The notes: generated from the letters alone by a model not told the origin. 64,000 bases of DNA from Prauserella_A sp040635515 (GCA_040635515.1 JBEYHY010000004.1:124001-188000), one strand, 5' to 3'; positions 17,429-25,351 are shown, counted from the first letter of the stretch. Made by a program: numbers and translations.

Positions 17429-17900
17429 CCGAACCGCTCAGCACGCCGCAGCCGCCGCAGGCGCAACCCGCGCAGCCCGCCGGGATCTCCGGTTCGCTCG
17501 GTGCCGGGATCGCGCTCGCCGCCCTGTGCCCGAGTACGCCGCCGCCCGCGACGAGAGCGAACATGCCGACAAGGCCGATCACCGCGGCGATCACGAGACC
17601 GACGGGACCCGGCATCGCGAGTCCGGCCGCGCCGCCCGCGATGCCGACGAATCCGGCGACCAGCGTCGGCAATCCCGCCACCTTGTTGGCGACCATGAAT
17701 GCTTCGTCACTGCGCAGGGTCGCGGCCGTCCTGACGCCCGCGCCGCGGTCGCGCGGCAGCTTTCCGCGCAGCCCGAGGAATCCACCCCAGCCGACGAGAA
17801 CACCGACAAGGATCGGAATCAGCGCTACCACGAACACGAACCGGAGAATACGCGGCCCGCCGGAGCGGCTTTGTCGACACCCTGATCCGTTGTGCCGCAC
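17397..17900 (-). CDS. SdpI-like small membrane protein with cysteine-rich tail
   Basis: A 167-residue protein with a first membrane helix (about 26-44, VFVVALIPILVGVLVGW), the SdpI-type motif GVRTAATLRSDEAFMVANK, and two further helices (about 75-120). The C-terminus has CAGCACGGCG followed by a Ser/Ala tail, a possible metal or disulfide cluster. Rv0039c occupies the same place before leuS in M. tuberculosis but is shorter. SdpI-like proteins include a toxin-immunity protein of Bacillus (known), but function here is open. GTG 17900 is chosen; alternatives upstream would overlap the leuS leader. Confidence 0.65.
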   Translation of the reverse strand: MRHNGSGCRQSRSGGPRILRFVFVVALIPILVGVLVGWGGFLGLRGKLPRDRGAGVRTAATLRSDEAFMVANKVAGLPTLVAGFVGIAGGAAGLAMPGPVGLVIAAVIGLVGMFALVAGGGVLGHRAASAIPAPSEPEIPAGCAGCACGGCGVLSGSANSAADPQGA

Positions 17901-17950
17901 GCCATGGTCGCCTGACGTGCGGGCCACTACGGGGCTTGTGCGAAATCCCG

Positions 17951-17970
17951 TGGTAGCGGCGGCTACCATG
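17951..17970 (+). promoter_or_regulatory. Inverted repeat and possible -10 element before the leuS leader
   Basis: TGGTAGC, four bases, GCTACCA (17951-17968). It overlaps TACCAT (17965-17970), which would start transcription at or near the leader ATG at 17976. It could be an operator or a chance feature of the promoter. Confidence 0.35.
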
Positions 17971-17975
17971 GGTGT

Positions 17976-18014
17976 ATGAGTACGGCTGGTCTGCTCCTTA
18001 CTCAGCCGCGCTGA
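17976..18014 (+). CDS. Leucine-codon leader peptide of leuS
   Basis: A 12-residue ORF, MSTAGLLLTQPR, with three consecutive leucine codons (CTG CTC CTT), ending 73 bases before leuS. The stop codon lies inside the left arm of the first hairpin (18006-18013), so ribosome position would decide folding of the RNA. No ribosome site is visible; translation may be leaderless. Leader peptides rich in the regulated amino acid are the sensor of transcription attenuation (known). Whether it is translated is inferred. Confidence 0.6.
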   Translation: MSTAGLLLTQPR

Positions 18015-18077
18015 CCGGCATTCGACCGACAGCGCGGCGAACCCCTCATGCCCTTGGGCTGGGGGGTTAGTTCTTTT
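18006..18077 (+). promoter_or_regulatory. Candidate leucine attenuator of leuS
   Basis: Two hairpins follow the Leu codons. The first pairs CCGCGCTG (18006-18013) with 18030-18037. The second has AACCCC (18040-18045) pairing with GGGGTT (18063-18068), helped by GCC/GGC inside, and runs directly into a T-rich segment TTCTTTT (18071-18077). The second looks like an intrinsic terminator. Leucine shortage would stall the ribosome at the Leu codons and disturb the first hairpin. An explicit antiterminator was not resolved by eye. Confidence 0.55.
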
Positions 18078-18087
18078 CTGGAGCGGG

Positions 18088-20979
18088 ATGGGTACACGGA
18101 AAGGTTCGGCGATGACAGACGGCACCGAGACGACTCCGGCACAGCGCTACACGGCTGAACTGGCCGGGCAGATCGAACGGCGCTGGCAGGACTACTGGGC
18201 GGATCACGGCACGTATCACGCGCCGAACCCGGTGGGGCCACTCGCCGAAAACGGCGCTGACGGCACCGGAGCCCCTTTGCCCTCGGACAAGCTTTTCGTG
18301 CAGGACATGTTCCCCTACCCATCGGGGGGCGGGCTGCATGTCGGCCACCCGCTCGGCTATCTGGGCGTCGACGTTTTCGCGCGGTACAACCGCATGATCG
18401 GCCGCAACGTGCTGCACACCCTCGGCTACGACGCGTTCGGCTTGCCCGCGGAGCAGTACGCGGTGCAGACCGGCACGCACCCCAGGATCACGACGGAAGC
18501 CAACATCGCGAACATGCGCAGGCAGTTGCGCATGCTCGGGCTCGGCCACGACGAGCGCCGGTCCATCGCGACCACCGACGTCTCCTATTACCGCTGGACC
18601 CAGTGGATCTTTCTGCAGATCTTCAACTCCTACTACGACGAGCAGCAGCAGAAGGCGCGCCCGATCGCGGAGTTGGAGAAGCAGTACGCCGAGGGTGAGC
18701 GCCCGACCCCTGACGGCAGGGGCTGGAGCGAACTGTCGGGCACCGAGCAGCGCAAGATCATCGACTCGCACCGCCTGGTCTACATCTCGGAAGCCCCGGT
18801 CAACTGGGCGCCGGGGCTCGGAACGGTCGTCGCCAACGAGGAGGTGACGCCCGACGGTCGCAGCGAACGCGGGAACTTCCCCGTTTTCCGGAAGAGCCTG
18901 CGCCAGTGGGTTATGCGGATCACGGCCTATTCGGACCGGCTGATCGACGACCTGGATCTGCTGGAATGGCCGGAGAAGATGAAGACCATGCAGCGCAACT
19001 GGATCGGCAGGTCCAGGGGTGCCAACGTGCGCTTCGCCGCAGGCGAGAAGTCGACCATCGAGGTCTTCACGACGAGGCCGGACACCTTGTTCGGCGCGAC
19101 CTACATGGTGCTCGCTCCCGAGCACCCGCTCGTCGAGGAGCTGACGGCGGCCTCGTGGCCCGACGCCGTCAACGAACTGTGGACGGGTGGCGCGGCGACT
19201 CCCGCCGAGGCGATCGAGAGCTACCGGGCAGCTTCGGCACGCAAGTCCGATCTCGACCGGCAGGAGAACAAGGACAAGACGGGTGTCTTCACCGGTTCCT
19301 ACGCCGTCAATCCCGTCAACGGCACGAAGATTCCGGTGTTCATCGCCGACTACGTGCTGATGGGTTACGGAACGGGCGCGATCATGGCCGTGCCTGGTCA
19401 GGACCAGCGCGACTGGGATTTCGCGACGAAGTTCGAGCTGGACATCATCCGTACCGTGCGGCCGAGCGAGGGTTTCGAGGGCGAGGCGTACGTCGGGCAG
19501 GGGCCCGCAATCAACTCGGCGAACGACGAGATCAGCCTCGACGGACTCGATGTCGACGACGCCAAGAAGACGATCATCGCGTGGCTGGAGGAAAAGGGCC
19601 ACGGCGAGGGCACCGTGCAGTACAAGCTGCGCGACTGGCTGTTCGCGAGGCAGCGCTACTGGGGTGAGCCGTTCCCGATCGTCTACGACGAGAACGACAT
19701 GCCGGTCGCGTTGCCGGAGGATCAGCTTCCCGTGGTGCTGCCCGATGTCGAGGACTACGCACCCAAGACGTTCGACCCCGACGACGCGGACTCGGTCCCT
19801 GAACCGCCGCTGGCGAAGGCGACCGACTGGGTCGACGTGACCCTGGATCTCGGGGATGGGCCGAAGAAGTATCGGCGCGACACCAACGTGATGCCGCAGT
19901 GGGCGGGCTCGTGCTGGTACCAGTTGCGTTATATCGACCCGAACAACGAAGAGCGGTTCGTCGATCCGGAGAACGAGAAGTACTGGATGGGGCCGAGGCC
20001 TGCCGAACACGGCGCCACCGATCCTGGTGGTCTGGACCTGTACGTCGGCGGAGTCGAGCACGGCGTCCTGCACCTGTTGTACGCGCGCTTCTGGCACAAG
20101 GTTCTGTACGACCTCGGCCACGTCTCGTCGAAGGAGCCGTACCGCAGGCTGTTCAACCAGGGCTACATCCAGGCGAGCGCGTATCGGGACGCCCGTGGCT
20201 TCTACGTTCCGGCTGCCGACGTCGTCGAGGAAGACGGGAAGTTCTTCTACGAAGGCGAAGAGGTCACCCAGGAATACGGCAAGATGGGCAAGAGCCTCAA
20301 GAACACCGTCGCGCCGGACGAAATGGCCGAGCGCTACGGCGCCGACACCTTCCGGTTCTACGAGATGTCCATGGGGCCGTTCGACGCTTCCCGTCCGTGG
20401 GCGACAAAGGACGTCGTCGGCTCGCAGCGATTCCTGCAGCGGCTGTGGCGACTGCTCGTCGACGAGAACACCGGGGAGCTGAGGGTCGCCGACGACGAGT
20501 TGACCGAAGAGGACAAGCGGCAACTGAACAAGGCGATCGCCGGTGTCCGCGAGGACTACTCCGAGCTGAGGTTCAACACCGCGGGCGCGAAGCTGATCGA
20601 GCTGAACAACTACGTCACCAAGGTGTACGGAGCGAAGGGGTCGACGCCGAGGGCGCTGGCCGAGCCGCTGGTGCTGATGCTGGCGCCGACCTGCCCGCAC
20701 ATCGCCGAGGAGTTGTGGAACCGGCTCGGGCACCCCGATTCCCTTGTGCACGGCCCCTTCCCCGTCGCCGACGAGAAGTACCTTGTCGACGAGACCGTCG
20801 AATACCCGATTCAGGTCAACGGCAAGGTTCGCGCGAGGGTGACCGTTTCGGCGGATGCCGACAACGACGCGGTGCGTGCGGCGGCTCTGGGCGAGGAGAA
20901 GATCGCGGCGCTGCTCGACGGCGGCGAGCCGCGCAAGGTCATCGTCGTTCCGGGCCGCCTCGTCAACGTGGTGCTCTGA
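18088..20979 (+). CDS. leuS: Leucyl-tRNA synthetase
   Basis: A 963-residue class Ia synthetase charging tRNA-Leu. The HIGH-type motif is HVGHPLGY at about residues 84-91, in the segment FPYPSGGGLHVGH; the KMSKS-type motif is KMGKSLKN at 732-739. The editing domain lies between them (TTRPDTLFGATY and GTGAIMAVPGQDQRDWDF). The C-terminal domain ends KVIVVPGRLVNVVL. ATG 18088 has GGAG four bases upstream; ATG 18112 is an alternative. It sits behind a Leu-rich leader and ends three bases from the convergent TetR gene. Confidence 0.98.
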   Translation: MGTRKGSAMTDGTETTPAQRYTAELAGQIERRWQDYWADHGTYHAPNPVGPLAENGADGTGAPLPSDKLFVQDMFPYPSGGGLHVGHPLGYLGVDVFARYNRMIGRNVLHTLGYDAFGLPAEQYAVQTGTHPRITTEANIANMRRQLRMLGLGHDERRSIATTDVSYYRWTQWIFLQIFNSYYDEQQQKARPIAELEKQYAEGERPTPDGRGWSELSGTEQRKIIDSHRLVYISEAPVNWAPGLGTVVANEEVTPDGRSERGNFPVFRKSLRQWVMRITAYSDRLIDDLDLLEWPEKMKTMQRNWIGRSRGANVRFAAGEKSTIEVFTTRPDTLFGATYMVLAPEHPLVEELTAASWPDAVNELWTGGAATPAEAIESYRAASARKSDLDRQENKDKTGVFTGSYAVNPVNGTKIPVFIADYVLMGYGTGAIMAVPGQDQRDWDFATKFELDIIRTVRPSEGFEGEAYVGQGPAINSANDEISLDGLDVDDAKKTIIAWLEEKGHGEGTVQYKLRDWLFARQRYWGEPFPIVYDENDMPVALPEDQLPVVLPDVEDYAPKTFDPDDADSVPEPPLAKATDWVDVTLDLGDGPKKYRRDTNVMPQWAGSCWYQLRYIDPNNEERFVDPENEKYWMGPRPAEHGATDPGGLDLYVGGVEHGVLHLLYARFWHKVLYDLGHVSSKEPYRRLFNQGYIQASAYRDARGFYVPAADVVEEDGKFFYEGEEVTQEYGKMGKSLKNTVAPDEMAERYGADTFRFYEMSMGPFDASRPWATKDVVGSQRFLQRLWRLLVDENTGELRVADDELTEEDKRQLNKAIAGVREDYSELRFNTAGAKLIELNNYVTKVYGAKGSTPRALAEPLVLMLAPTCPHIAEELWNRLGHPDSLVHGPFPVADEKYLVDETVEYPIQVNGKVRARVTVSADADNDAVRAAALGEEKIAALLDGGEPRKVIVVPGRLVNVVL

Positions 20980-20982
20980 GGT

Positions 20983-21732
20983 TTATCGAACGTCGGTTTC
21001 GAGGCCGATCTCGCGTGCGAGATCGGCCAGTAAACCGTCGAACAGAGCGTCCGGTTTGGACACCGGGATCGGGTAGTTGCCGAATACTTCCAGTGTCACG
21101 TGTCCGTAGAGGCGGGCCCAGAACTGCATCATCAGATACGTGGTGCCGAGCGTGAGCCGGTCGGCGGGCACGTCGACCCCCGAGCCGCTGAAGACCGCGA
21201 GCAGTGAGTCGCGGTAGGCGGCGAGGTCGTCCCGTAGTTCGGGGGGTACGACGTCATCGGAGGGTGTCGCGACCTCGTGACCCGCCAGCAATTCGCCCGC
21301 GGCGAGCAGAAACAGCCTGCCGAACGGCTCGGTGACTTGCCGCAGGGTGGCGACACTGCCTTCGGCCGAACCGACCCCGCCGGTCGGCGAGGCGAAAACG
21401 AGTGTGAATTCCTTGGTGTGCGTCAGTGCCCATCTGCGAAATCCCTTGCAGATGGCGAAGAGTTGCCCGGTGCCGCCGTCGCGCAGGTCCGTGATTTCCG
21501 CTGCCAGTTCGTCGCCGAGGTCGGAGATCACGTCGAGCCTGAGGTGGTCGATCAGATCATCGCGCGAACCGTAGTAGCGGTAGAGCGCCGGTGCCGTGAT
21601 GCCGAGTTCTCTCGCGATGGCCCGGAGTGTGACGGCCTCGGGGCCGCGTTCGACGAGCAGGGAGCGTGCGGTCTGCCGGATTTCCCTGTCGGTGGCCGCC
21701 CGTTCGCGGTTTCTTCGTGCCGGCCTGTTCAT
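20983..21732 (-). CDS. TetR/AcrR family transcriptional regulator with WHG-type C-terminus
   Basis: A 249-residue repressor. The N-terminal helix-turn-helix (about 15-60) includes AVTLRAIARELGITAPALYRY, split here as AVTLRAIAREL and GITAPALYRY. The C-terminal ligand domain contains YLMMQFWARLYGHVTLEVFG, typical of the WHG group. ATG 21732 is preferred because the frame upstream is low-complexity and has no homology features. The gene reads toward leuS, and its upstream region holds inverted repeats shared with the sugar kinase gene, which it may regulate along with itself. Confidence 0.9.
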   Translation of the reverse strand: MNRPARRNRERAATDREIRQTARSLLVERGPEAVTLRAIARELGITAPALYRYYGSRDDLIDHLRLDVISDLGDELAAEITDLRDGGTGQLFAICKGFRRWALTHTKEFTLVFASPTGGVGSAEGSVATLRQVTEPFGRLFLLAAGELLAGHEVATPSDDVVPPELRDDLAAYRDSLLAVFSGSGVDVPADRLTLGTTYLMMQFWARLYGHVTLEVFGNYPIPVSKPDALFDGLLADLAREIGLETDVR

Positions 21733-21841
21733 TGACAACCCATCCTGAGCTGCTGGCGCCGGAGTATCCCGGCTTCTGGGCAGTTTAGGGGGTTTACCGC
21801 GGCGCCGACGTGCGGACGGGCGCGAAAACACTCTCGGGCGC

Positions 21842-21885
21842 CGCCGGCACCGATCACTCGGGGGGCTACGTGACCGGTGCCGGCG
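21842..21885. repeat. Perfect 11-base inverted repeat upstream of the TetR gene
   Basis: CGCCGGCACCG (21842-21852) pairs with CGGTGCCGGCG (21875-21885) around a 22-base loop. No T-run follows, so it is not a typical terminator. It may be an RNA structure in the TetR leader or a pair of regulator half-sites. Confidence 0.45.
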
Positions 21886-21995
21886 ACCCGATGCCCGACC
21901 GGTCCGGGGACCGGGGTCGGACAACACCTCGCGCGAACGCGTGGTGCAAGTGAAGAGCTCACCGACGCTTCGGCAATGACGCCTCGACACTGATG

Positions 21996-22011
21996 TCACT
22001 CTAAAGAGTGA
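21996..22011. promoter_or_regulatory. Palindrome, candidate TetR-family operator
   Basis: TCACTCT, two bases, AGAGTGA: perfect 7-base arms in the divergent TetR/PfkB region. Size and symmetry fit a TetR dimer site. The adjacent TetR gene is the natural candidate. Confidence 0.45.
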
Positions 22012-22108
22012 CCCACGGTGAACACTCGCCTGATTGTCGCATCAGCCCCCAGGAAAGTTACAAAGAAATTCACATCCTTACAACGGTCGAGGTCAGAGCG
22101 TGGGCGGT

Positions 22109-23002
22109 ATGGGGCATGGCACGCTGGAACACGTGACCGCACAGGTGCTTGTCGTCGGATCGGCCAACGCCGACCTCATCGTGGCCGCCGAACGCCGTCC
22201 TGGCGGAGGCGAGACGGTCCTCGGCGGCGACACCGTGACGCTCCCGGGAGGAAAGGGGGCGAACACGGCGGTCGCCGCGGCCAGGCTGGGGGCCGACGTC
22301 GCCCTGCTCGGCGCCGTCGGCGACGACGCCAACGGGAGGCTGCTGCTCGGCTCGCTTCGCGATTCGGGTGTCAGCACCGACTTCGTCAAGGTCGTCGAGA
22401 GGCCGACCGGCGTCGCCTACATCACCGTGACTCCGGACGGGGAGAACTCGATCCTGGTGTCGCCAGGCGCGAACCACACCGTGGGACCTGAGGTGGTCGA
22501 CGGCGCGCTCGACGGCGCGAGAGTGCTCGTCACTTCGCTGGAGACGCCGTTGCCTGCCGTCGAGGCCGCCGTGCTGGCCGCGTCGGCGGCAGGGGTACTG
22601 ACGATGCTGAACCTCTCTCCCGTGGCGAGTGTCGGCGGACGCGCGCTCGCCGCGCTCGACGTACTGCTCGTCAACGAGCATGAGGCCGCGTGGCTGCTCG
22701 GCGACGAACGCGAAAAGGAATCCGCGCTACTCGACTTCGGCCCTCGCGCGGCTGTCGTCACACGCGGTGCGAGGGGCGCCCTGGTGGTGAAAGGCGACGG
22801 GGTGACGGAGGTGCCCTCTCCCGAGGTCACGCCGGTGGACACGACAGGGGCTGGTGACGCGTTCGCCGGCGCGCTCGCGTGCGAGCTCGCCCGGGGGTCC
22901 GATCTGGTCACGTCCGTGCGCACAGCCGTGCGTTTCGCGGCCATTTCCGTCACCCGTGCCGGCGCCCAGCCTTCGTATCCGACACTTTCCGAATTAGAGT
23001 GA
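22109..23002 (+). CDS. PfkB family carbohydrate kinase, ribokinase-like
   Basis: A 297-residue ATP-dependent sugar kinase, probably ribokinase. The N-terminal motif GSANADLIV, the glycine-rich GGKGANTAVAAARLGADV (PfkB signature 1), and the C-terminal DTTGAGDAFAGALA with catalytic Asp (signature 2) are all present. Start is ATG 22109 or GTG 22133; neither has a strong ribosome site. It is followed 47 bases later by PTS enzyme I on the same strand. Exact sugar cannot be set from sequence, though GGKGANTA-type motifs favour ribose or a nucleoside. Confidence 0.88.
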   Translation: MGHGTLEHVTAQVLVVGSANADLIVAAERRPGGGETVLGGDTVTLPGGKGANTAVAAARLGADVALLGAVGDDANGRLLLGSLRDSGVSTDFVKVVERPTGVAYITVTPDGENSILVSPGANHTVGPEVVDGALDGARVLVTSLETPLPAVEAAVLAASAAGVLTMLNLSPVASVGGRALAALDVLLVNEHEAAWLLGDEREKESALLDFGPRAAVVTRGARGALVVKGDGVTEVPSPEVTPVDTTGAGDAFAGALACELARGSDLVTSVRTAVRFAAISVTRAGAQPSYPTLSELE

Positions 23003-23027
23003 CCGGCACAGGGTCCATTGGAGGATT

Positions 23028-23057
23028 ATGTACCACTATGGTCTAGACCATGTCTGA
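23028..23057 (+). CDS. Nine-residue upstream ORF overlapping the enzyme I start
   Basis: ATG 23028 encodes MYHYGLDHV and stops at TGA 23055-23057, seven bases inside the enzyme I gene. GGAGG lies four bases upstream of this ATG and is 26 bases from the enzyme I start. Thus the only visible ribosome site serves the short ORF; enzyme I may be translated by termination-reinitiation. The short ORF also spans the DasR-type site, so it could be accidental. Confidence 0.4.
   Translation: MYHYGLDHV
23038..23051. promoter_or_regulatory. DasR-responsive element (dre) overlapping the ptsI start codon
   Basis: A perfect 14-base palindrome, ATGGTCTAGACCAT, containing the dre core TGGTCTAGACCA. In Streptomyces the GntR regulator DasR binds ACTGGTCTAGACCACT-like sites before pts and N-acetylglucosamine genes and is released by glucosamine-6-phosphate (known). 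The core matches exactly, and its place over the start codon of a PTS gene fits repression. Confidence 0.85.
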
Positions 23058-24681
23058 CGAGCAGCTTTCCGGCGTCGGCGTGAGCCCCGGCAGGGCGAGC
23101 GGCCCTGTCGTCAAGGTCACCGAGTCGATCACGGAGCCAGCGAGCAGCCCAGGACCCGACGATCCGTATGCCGAGGCCGCGATGATCGCGCCTGCCGCGC
23201 AGGCCGTCGCGGCGCGGCTCGACGCCATGGCCGAATCGGCGGCGGGTGACGCGGCGACGATCCTCACCACTACCGCGGCCATGGCCGCCGACCCCGCTCT
23301 GGTCAGCCAGGCCGAGCAGCTCGTCACCGCGCAGCGGATCCCCGCCGCGAGAGCGGTCTACGAGGCGGCGGGAAACTTCGCGCAGGCGCTTGCCAGCGCG
23401 GGTGGCTACATGGCGGAACGGGTACGCGACATCGAGGACGTCCGCGACCGGATCATCGCCGAACTGCTCGGCATCGCGCCGCCCGGCGTCCCGGAACTCG
23501 GCAGGCCGAGCGTGCTCGTCGCGAGAGACCTGGCCCCCGCCGACACGGCGGGCCTCGATCCGGCGACCGTGCTCGCGCTCGCCACCGAGGAAGGAGGCCC
23601 GACCAGCCACACGGCCATTCTGGCGAGGTCGCTCGGCATCCCCGCCGTCGTCGCGGTGCGCGGCGTACTCGCCATGCAAGCCGAAGCCATCGCCGTCGAC
23701 GGCGACCTGGGAACCGTCGAAGCCGTCGATCCAAGCGCACCTTCCGTCGCGGCGACCTCGGCTGGTTCGGCGGAGTGGGACGGCAAGGGCGCGACAACCG
23801 ACGGGCACCGGATCAAGGTGCTCGCCAACGTCGGCAATCCCGCCGACGCGAGCGCGGCGGCTGAGGCGGGCGCCGAGGGAGTCGGACTGTTCCGCACCGA
23901 GTTCAGCTACCTCGATGCCGACGACGAACCCTCGATCGACCAGCAGCGGGCTGCCTATCGCGCGGTGCTGGAGCCGTTCAGGGGCAAGCCGGTCATCGTG
24001 CGCACGCTCGACGCCGGGGCCGACAAACCGCTGGCCTTCCTTGCGCCGGAGATCGAGCCCAACCCCGCTCTCGGTGTTCGCGGCCTCAGGGTCGCCTTCG
24101 ACCGGCAGGGAGTGCTCGACCGGCAGCTCGAAGCCATCGCGGGTGCGGCGGCCGACTCCGGTGCCGATGTGTCGGTCATGGCGCCGATGGTGGCGACGGC
24201 GGAGGAGGCGGCCTGGTTCGCCGAGCGCGTCGCGGCGGCGGGCATCGGCAGTGCGGGCGTGATGATCGAGGTGCCCGCGGCCGCGCTGGCTGCACGCGAG
24301 GTACTCGACGCCGTCGACTTCGTTTCCATCGGTACCAACGACCTCGCGCAGTACACCTTCGCCGCCGACCGGCAGCTCGGCGCGGTCGCCAAGCTCAACG
24401 ATCCGTGGCAACCCGCGCTGCTCCGCTTGATCGCGCTGGTCGGCGAGGCGGGAAAGGTCAAAGGCAAGCCGGCGGGCGTGTGCGGCGAAGCCGCGGCCGA
24501 TCCGCTGCTGGCGAGGGTGCTGACAGGCTTGGGTGTGACGAGCCTTTCGATGAACGCCTCGTCGGTGCGTGCCGTCGGCGCGAGCCTTGCCGCCGTCTCG
24601 CTCGACGACTGCGAGCGTGCGGCTCAGGCGGCGCTGGCGGCACCGACCGTCGCGGCGGCCCGTGCCGCGGCCAAAGGCTGA
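23050..24681 (+). CDS. ptsI: Phosphoenolpyruvate-protein phosphotransferase (PTS enzyme I)
   Basis: A 543-residue cytoplasmic enzyme that transfers phosphate from phosphoenolpyruvate to HPr. The phosphorylated histidine is H187 in EEGGPTSHTAILARSLG; the C-terminal PEP-binding barrel shows FRTEFSYLDADD, GTNDLAQYTFAADR and the catalytic cysteine in GVCGEAA. Length is slightly below the usual 550-580. ATG 23050 is the only possible start in this frame because a stop lies two codons before it. HPr and sugar-specific enzymes are not in the window. A DasR-type site overlaps the start. Confidence 0.95.
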   Translation: MSDEQLSGVGVSPGRASGPVVKVTESITEPASSPGPDDPYAEAAMIAPAAQAVAARLDAMAESAAGDAATILTTTAAMAADPALVSQAEQLVTAQRIPAARAVYEAAGNFAQALASAGGYMAERVRDIEDVRDRIIAELLGIAPPGVPELGRPSVLVARDLAPADTAGLDPATVLALATEEGGPTSHTAILARSLGIPAVVAVRGVLAMQAEAIAVDGDLGTVEAVDPSAPSVAATSAGSAEWDGKGATTDGHRIKVLANVGNPADASAAAEAGAEGVGLFRTEFSYLDADDEPSIDQQRAAYRAVLEPFRGKPVIVRTLDAGADKPLAFLAPEIEPNPALGVRGLRVAFDRQGVLDRQLEAIAGAAADSGADVSVMAPMVATAEEAAWFAERVAAAGIGSAGVMIEVPAAALAAREVLDAVDFVSIGTNDLAQYTFAADRQLGAVAKLNDPWQPALLRLIALVGEAGKVKGKPAGVCGEAAADPLLARVLTGLGVTSLSMNASSVRAVGASLAAVSLDDCERAAQAALAAPTVAAARAAAKG

Positions 24682-24691
24682 GCGGGACTCG

Positions 24692-25351
24692 TCAGCTGAA
24701 AAGGCCGCGACGCGGGTACTTGACGATGAGCGTTCCGCCGTAGACCCTGCCCGTCACCACGATGCGCGGGATTCCCGCCCTGCCATTCGAGTTCGTCTTG
24801 TCGTTCACCGTCGACCACTTCAGCTCGCCGAGACCGTTGAGGTCGACGGCGGCGTCGTCGGGAATGGTGAGGGTGACCGTGCTCCACTTCGTGTCGAGCT
24901 CGATGTGCACGACCTGGCTGGTGATGTCGGCCTCGGAGAAGTCGAGCTTCGTCTCGCCGTACTTGTTCCGCACGAGCAGCTCGGGCGGAACGTGCCAGCG
25001 GCCCTTGCGGCTCAGCGTCGAGCCGTGTGCCTTCAGCTCCATGCGTTGCCCGCCGGGGTAGCCAGGCATCGACGGTGACTGGGGGGCGGCGGGTGCTTGC
25101 GGAGCCAGCGGGCTGGCTTCCGGGTGCACAAGGCCGGGAAGGTCGACGAGGACGGCGTTCAGCTCACCCCTCGTACGGGATGCCAGTGCGATGTCGGTGC
25201 GCTCGGTGAACTCGTCCAGGTTGAGCATCCCCCGGCCGATGGCCTTCTGCAGCAGCTCGACCACGTGCTCGCGTTCGCTGTCGGACACGCGCATGTTGCG
25301 CTGCCGGGCCACTTCGTCGGGAACCTGTTCAGTGCCATCGTTGTCCGTCAC
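24692..25351 (-). CDS. DUF1707 domain protein with LiaF-like C-terminal beta domain
   Basis: A 219-residue protein. DUF1707 covers about 18-72 (NMRVSDSEREHVVELLQKAI, then DEFTERTDIALASRT and ELNAVLVDLPG). A Pro-rich linker follows (75-98), then a beta-rich region (105-219) like the LiaF/DUF2154 domain. No membrane helix is present. DUF1707 proteins are common in actinobacteria, often near sensor systems; their function is unknown. It converges with ptsI with a 10-base gap and lies 70 bases downstream of the response regulator gene on the same strand. Confidence 0.85.
   Translation of the reverse strand: MTDNDGTEQVPDEVARQRNMRVSDSEREHVVELLQKAIGRGMLNLDEFTERTDIALASRTRGELNAVLVDLPGLVHPEASPLAPQAPAAPQSPSMPGYPGGQRMELKAHGSTLSRKGRWHVPPELLVRNKYGETKLDFSEADITSQVVHIELDTKWSTVTLTIPDDAAVDLNGLGELKWSTVNDKTNSNGRAGIPRIVVTGRVYGGTLIVKYPRRGLFS

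Larger units (their letters stand above)
21733..22108. other. 376-base intergenic region between TetR and PfkB genes
   Basis: No protein-like ORF is convincing here. It holds a hairpin (21842-21885), a palindrome (21996-22011), and an AT-richer stretch around 22030-22085 that probably contains the promoter of the PfkB kinase gene. The GC-rich part 21780-21960 may be the TetR 5' region. Confidence 0.6.

Noticed and set aside
17951..18087. T-box riboswitch for leuS
   Set aside because: No T-box sequence or specifier-loop architecture was found, and the space is too short. The Leu-codon leader is a better explanation.
18067..20751. An 894-codon open frame antisense to leuS
   Set aside because: It mirrors leuS in the complementary frame, as GC-rich third positions produce. 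leuS is intact with all motifs, and the antisense product is rich in Arg/Val/Asp with no domain.
21733..21999. An 89-residue N-terminal extension of the TetR protein
   Set aside because: The upstream frame is open but Arg/Pro-rich and lacks a ribosome site; ATG 21732 starts directly before the helix-turn-helix domain.
23026..24411. A 461-codon open frame antisense to ptsI
   Set aside because: A shadow of the enzyme I gene; it has no domain features.
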